This document shows, in pieces, positions 58,701 to 64,000 of a DNA stretch of 64,000 nucleotides (position 1 is its first letter; each line of letters opens with the position of its first letter). Source of the DNA: Metallyticus violacea (taxonomy: Eukaryota > Arthropoda > Insecta > Mantodea > Metallyticidae); contig CM060834.1 of assembly GCA_030762175.1 (NCBI GenBank), positions 69,360,001 through 69,424,000 of the forward strand. The letters are read 5' to 3'. A model generated the notes under the pieces. That model did not search any database. It saw nothing but the letters and a program-made list of their open reading frames with translations, and was not told the origin of the DNA. The position numbers and the translations under genes are program-made.

Positions 58701-60754
58701 AGAAGAATTTATGCACAAGTTGTTCTCTGTGTAGATCAATTAATTTCAAAGCAGAAGCATGCTGATCCTGATAGTATTGTAAAACACTGCCAAGGAAATC
58801 CGTTGAAAAGTGACAACAAGGTTATTGTGCAGAATTTTTATTAATGAAGTTTGTGAAGAATAACCAGAGCTAACAATTAAATACATAGCATTGACTGTTT
58901 CTAGAACTAAAAGTGCTACTTAACAATTGGAGTCATCTGCCGCAAAATATGTGTGTATTTGTTTACGTCTGGATAGAAGTTACAGAAAAAGTAGTATAGA
59001 GTGAATTCTATTTTTGCCTTTTGTAGATAGCAGCATATTTATATTGTTTTCAGAAATGTTGGAAAGAATCTCAAACATGGAAAAGATAAAATTCTTTTTC
59101 TATTATATTTGATTTTCAGATGGTTTTCATTGTCACAATTCATCTCATTATATCATATATATTTGGACTGTTTTCTGATCATTCAGTTGTGCAGATTTGT
59201 TGATGAGGAATGCTAATTCACTAATCCTTTCTTCTCCTATTCATAAATATCCACAGTCAAAAAAAAAAAAGTGCAATCTTAAACAATTTGAAATATATTA
59301 TAAAATGGCATATTATTAATATTGAATGTTAGCATAAACATATTCGTTCCTTCATAAAATCAGTAAAATCAGATTATATCATCCATGTGATAAAATTGAT
59401 TGAGCAGTTTGTCTCTGCTAAGCAAGCATATCTGTGTTTAATATGATGGGTTTTCATAGGTATCCTTAAATCTATAAGCTCACAAAACTCTCATTGCTTC
59501 AGGGTGCTCAATTTCATTGCATTTATGTTATTACATCACATCCATAAAATATTCATTTAGTTCACAATACTCCCTCATGTATTTGCATTGGAAACAGTTC
59601 ATATTTTCATTTATATTTGTTTCTTTCAAGGTACGTGCTAGACCTTTATTTTACCAATGATATTTTAAGCCCCATCTGTAATTGCAGAAGAAGTTATTTT
59701 TCCTCAGCATATTTTAATAATGCTTAAAATAGATTTTCTCCTATATGTTGCTTCTAAGTGAAATCATATCTACAATTATCTTTTCTAGACAATCCCATGT
59801 TGACACTACAGATGATATGGCCAATTGAACTGTATCGGTCATATTGGTGCTCATCCAATACAAGAGACAGGCCATGCATTGATGTACATTTGACACTATT
59901 TTCTGTACAGCTAATGCTACAGTGTTATCTTCCTCTGGATTGTCCACAAGAATAACTTAATGCTATTAAAAATAGCAGGCTGCTTAAGAAAAACTATGTT
60001 TGCAAATTAAACATGTTTTAATAAGCATGCCTTCATTAAATCATTTGAATTACTTAGCATTTTTTTTTTATTTGACTGCTTTTAAACTTCAGAATCAGTG
60101 TTTAATTGTTATTTTTCAACCATTGTTAAAGTTGTTTGCCCAATACAGCCATGAAAAAAAAATGTAAGAAAAATATTATTTATTTACTTTTTTCCTGTGC
60201 AATTAACATTTAAAACAAGTTTCCTTACCTGCTCATTGTAAAATTTGTGATAATGCTGCTTGGTTTGGCTTATAAATGCCCTTCAGAATTTTGGCGCATA
60301 GCAGACATATTTTCATTGACAAATGCTGTTGGTCTCATTTCTCCTTAAATGCCTGCTTCTGAGTAGCTGTTGCTGTTTTTGAGATGAACATTACCTAACT
60401 ACAAGTAAACAGGAGGACAGTCTGCCAGTTTTAGTTGCTTGTGTTTTGGGGAAAGGAAAGGGAGTGAACAACACAACATTGCTGTTGCTTGTAATCATGA
60501 TCACATTTTTGCCTCCCCTGCTATAAATCATTTAATGCACATTTATTGGGAGCATTGGCTGTAACAGAAACTGTAAATGGTTATTTTTTAAAATATTTCA
60601 TTTAACCAAGACATGATAATGTTAATAATTGCTATTTCTTTTTAGATTAATGAATGCCTTAATATGTTTAGTATTTGGCATCATTTGCCACTACCTTTTT
60701 TATCTTATTTTAAGAAGTTCAGATTTAACTTCCTGTATGTACTAAGATTTATTA

Positions 60755-60755
60755 A

Positions 60756-60810
<55 letters not shown>
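60755..60810 (+). repeat. (ATT)n microsatellite
   Basis: A perfect run in intron 4. It produces a poly-isoleucine shadow frame. Confidence 0.98.
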
Positions 60811-60812
<2 letters not shown>

Positions 60813-61419
60813 AGTCTACAGTATTTTAGACAGTTTCTGCTTTCCAAATATATGTGTATATATAATAAATATACACATACACACAGTTTACTTATAATAC
60901 TTCCAAAAATTGTTTGTCCCAACTGTAATCCTTCTTTCAACATCTTTGGTAATCCTATTTTTTTTTTCTGTATAGTGGAATTCATTAAGATTTGGTAGCT
61001 TCTCTTCAGTCATCAATCATTAGCATTAAATGTACTTGCAATATTGATTGTCTTGTTCAGATATCCTGAACAGGATAGGGGAATAACCTTCAGAAATGAG
61101 AAGTAGAAGGGAAATGAAATTTCTTCAGGCCAGCAGGTCATGTTCTGTAGATGTGGTGAAAGCAACTAATCTAGGGATTATGTATCCTCAAAATAATTTT
61201 ATCCTCTATGTGAATGTTATTCATAGCTCCCTTAAGATTATGTCCATTCTGAATAGGCCTGTTGTTGAAAAGAAAAATGCATATAGTAAAACTATATATA
61301 TATATATTAAATATACCAACTAATAGCTGTATTTTAGTAAATAACATTGCTAAAAAAAATTGTTATTTTAAAAATTATTTTAAGCAGTATTATTTTATGT
61401 ATTTTTTTAAATGTGTTAT

Positions 61420-61696
61420 TTATTGTCACTTTGACTGCATTGATCTCATCGTAACATCTGTAGATTGTGGACTGAATACTATAGGTGTAAGTCTGTAGGG
61501 CTGAATTAAATGAATTAATGATGGCACAAATGAGCTTGGGATTCTTGGCTCCCTAAAGCTATTTGGCATTCATATTCTCAGTGTAAGGAAAAACTCTGAA
61601 ACAAACCTTACTCATACAGCTTGACCTGATAGGAATTCAAACCCAGGGTCTCCAGATTAGTAGTTGCAAATGCTACCATTAGACCAGAGAACTGGT
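61420..61696 (-). mobile_element. SINE family D, copy 5 (intron 4)
   Basis: Inverted and full length: TTTGACTGCATTGATCTCAT, ATTAAATGAATTAATGATGG, CATTCATATTCTCAGTGTAA, head AATTCAAACCCAGGGTCTCC and CATTAGACCAGAG. Confidence 0.82.
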
Positions 61697-62370
61697 TTTT
61701 ACAGCTATTAATTGAATGAATAAATGAACATCTTGACAGTTCCATGGTTATATATTCTTAAGACTTTGCATTTCATACATAGAAATGAAAATGATATCAT
61801 AAGAACTCTGAATATCATACTCATTATATCATGATGTCCAGCAATTTACTTATAGATAGCCACAGGTTAGCAAGGGCCTATTTAGCATTGCCCACTTAGG
61901 AATCTTAATATATGATAAACTACCTATCTCATTAAAAAATTTAGAATCTAGGTCCTTTGAAAAAGCATAAAAATTACTCTTAAAAACATTATTTTAACAT
62001 AAATGATTTATAATCTCCATTAATACAAGCCTTATAAAAAGTTAATCACTAGATAAATTATCAAAGAATATTAACTATAATGAAACACAAACTGTATGAA
62101 CTCTAAACTTGTATGGCATATTGAGTTTTTCTACTATGGTGTTCCATGATTTCATGCATCATATATTACTTTGAGTGTTGTATCTTTCTGCTTTGTGATT
62201 TCTTAAATTACTTTATATATAGTATAACAAAACTACCTTATATATATTACAACTATTGATATTTTTGTTATTATTGTACTGTATTTACGTATTTTAATAT
62301 AGCTATAAGTACATGTTGCATGCATGAATCCTTTGACCATGGCATAGCTTGTATGCCAAGTTCTTTAGAT

Positions 62371-62419
62371 CTCCTCCTCCTCCTCCTCCTCCTCCTCCTC
62401 CTCCTCCTCCTCCTCCTCC
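62371..62419 (+). repeat. (CTC)n microsatellite
   Basis: About 16 CTC units followed by a C- and A-rich CCACC stretch (to about 62446). Confidence 0.98.
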
Positions 62420-63172
62420 GTACCACCCCTACCCCCACCACCACCATGAGTTAAATTTATGTATATACATTTTCTCTTTATATACATTTCTTATGTAATA
62501 TTATACTTAATTTAATTACATTATACTGAGAGGTCTAGCAATACAAACAATAATAATCAAAGAAAAGTCCCTGTGTGTTAACTCTGCAAATATAAAGTAT
62601 AAAATTAAAAAAAATTAAAATAAAATGAATTTATTAATCACTAACTTCTTTGCACAACTTAACTAGTTAACTGTTCAACTCTTGTTTTTGGCTCACCCCC
62701 AGTTTTCCACTGAAATGTTCAGAAGATAGTTCAGCTACACCTAAATAAACAATACTAACATTGTACTAAGTTTCTAACCACATTGAGTGTAGCATTGCAT
62801 AAGCTTGTACATGCATTTGAATTTAAATTAGAATGTAATAATGTTATATTAATATATTATAATCTATTAATAAACTTTCAAATTAAATTATAACATGCCC
62901 ATTTATTCTTCGACCATTTATTTTATTGATGAGTTAATATTAACTATTATAAATATTAACTATTTTATTTTACATGCCATTTTAATATGGTTGTGTTTCT
63001 TTCCATTCCCCAGTATATTTAACACACTTGCAATTAATTAGTCATGTAAGTTAGCTTATCTTTAAACTATGTTGTGTACATTCGGCAAATCTACGGTGCT
63101 TAATATACCTATGTTAGTTTTTGGCATTGAGTAAATACTGGAATAGTGCATAACACAAAACTTTATTTTCAG

Positions 63173-63281
63173 CTTACGTGAAGGTCAGTTAGAAACATTT
63201 CTTGCCCGGAATTTGGTTTCTGGAGACATAGTACACGTAAATGTTGGAGACAGAGTACCTGCAGACGTTAGGTTGTTTGAA
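63173..63281 (+). CDS. ATP2C1: SPCA ATPase exon 5: start of actuator (A) domain
   Basis: The exon has 109 bases after a TTATTTTCAG acceptor and ends at GAA|GTAAGT in phase 0. The first base completes the Cys codon from exon 4. It encodes [20 protein letters not shown] and [15 protein letters not shown], the E1-E2 ATPase actuator-domain start with the P-type hallmark GDRVPAD. Compare the vertebrate form REGKLEHTLARDLVPGD...[13 protein letters not shown]. The TGE dephosphorylation loop and the catalytic Asp are expected in the next exons, which are not in this window. Nothing in 63282-64000 continues the pump sequence. Confidence 0.96.
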
Positions 63282-63699
63282 GTAAGTGTAACTTTTATGG
63301 CATATATGTCTAATAATAGAGGGCTTTCACATAAAAACTATCCTGCACATGCGGTGCTGTATTTTGAATTCCATCATCTGCGAGCGGTGCTCCCCACTCT
63401 TTCCCCTACAAGCAGGAAGTTTTTATGCAACAGCCCTGTAATCATACTCCATGTTTTTATTATTTTTATTATATATTTTTTACCATGTTGCTGTAGTTCA
63501 TTGCTTTCCATATTTCTACTTAATTACTTTGCTCATTAAATGCATTGGAATAAATAATATTTTCAATAGTTTTAATCTCATTTCCAAATAATTTAGGTGC
63601 ATTGGAGTCTGGAAACAAACTGTTACACTTTTAGTCCACTATAAAACATTTGTCAGGTTTTTAGCAAGATGAGTATGAAATTCTCTTTCAAGATTTTAA

Positions 63700-63930
63700 A
63701 GGATATTTGCCACTGCACAATTCATAAGTTGTGATGAAGATGAACGAAATAAACTTATATGTCATGGAAGAGAAAATTATACTGAAATTCTTGATGAAAT
63801 AAAGTTATTTGTTAGAATTATGCACAATTTGAAGAGAGAATATTATATCTTTCAAATGACTATAAGAAGAACAGGGAAGAGAAAAAGGTGGAGAATGACC
63901 CTCATGAATATCTGTCAAGGTCTTCCATAA
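63700..63930 (+). other. Unassigned open stretch in intron 5
   Basis: About 76 codons are open without an ATG start, reading SCDEDERNKLICHGRENYTE and then EILDEIKLFVRIMHNLKREY. Composition is protein-like, but no family is recognised and it does not continue the pump. It may be a transposon fragment. Confidence 0.25.
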
Positions 63931-64000
63931 CAGGTGAGACATTGATATGTTATTATTTATTCAGGAGAACTGTACAATAGATGGATTTCTTCATAAATGG

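Noticed and set aside
60664..60897. Poly-isoleucine open frame
   Set aside because: It is the (ATT)n microsatellite read through.

Overview
This is an AT-rich stretch of animal nuclear DNA, most likely from an insect with a large, repeat-filled genome. That rests on long introns, decayed mariner transposases, Penelope-like and non-LTR retrotransposons, tRNA-derived SINEs, and a P-type ATPase protein closest to the animal secretory-pathway Ca2+/Mn2+ pump. I cannot fix the order; a hemimetabolous (polyneopteran-type) insect is a guess from the SINE and repeat load. No bacterial genes, operons or CRISPR arrays are present.

The only host gene I recognise runs left to right from about 23.49 kb past the right edge. 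It is the 5' part of an ATP2C1/SPCA (Golgi Ca2+/Mn2+-ATPase) orthologue. Four exons are clear: 40191-40385, 53810-53899, 53999-54096 and 63173-63281. All have consensus splice sites and compatible phases. A probable first coding exon lies at 23488-23595. Together they encode about 200 residues: N-terminal domain, TM1, TM2 and the start of the actuator domain. The catalytic phosphorylation site and the rest lie beyond the window.

The left part (1-23 kb) is intergenic and CpG-retaining. It holds nested SINEs, an unclassified dispersed repeat, a ~110-bp degenerate tandem array (7.2-7.9 kb), a possible GT8-like gene fragment (10.7-11.0 kb), a candidate solo LTR (14.8-15.6 kb) and a dead mariner (17.1-18.1 kb). 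The gene body (about 24-64 kb) is strongly CpG-depleted, a step that begins just after exon 1 and looks like the footprint of germline gene-body methylation. CpG-rich islands inside it are recent transposon insertions (28.7-30.6 and 31.85-32.8 kb).

The introns preserve a readable insertion history. A LINE at 55.5-58.3 kb is interrupted by a 690-bp inverted-repeat element carrying hammerhead-ribozyme-like motifs, with a 10-bp target duplication. It is interrupted again by a palindromic foldback element with an 11-bp target duplication. Removing each insert restores the LINE reading frame. At 43.0-44.4 kb two Penelope-like 3' ends with GIY-YIG remnants face each other as an inverted pair, also with hammerhead-like motifs. 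These compact palindromic and ribozyme-like retroelements are the most novel-looking content of the window.
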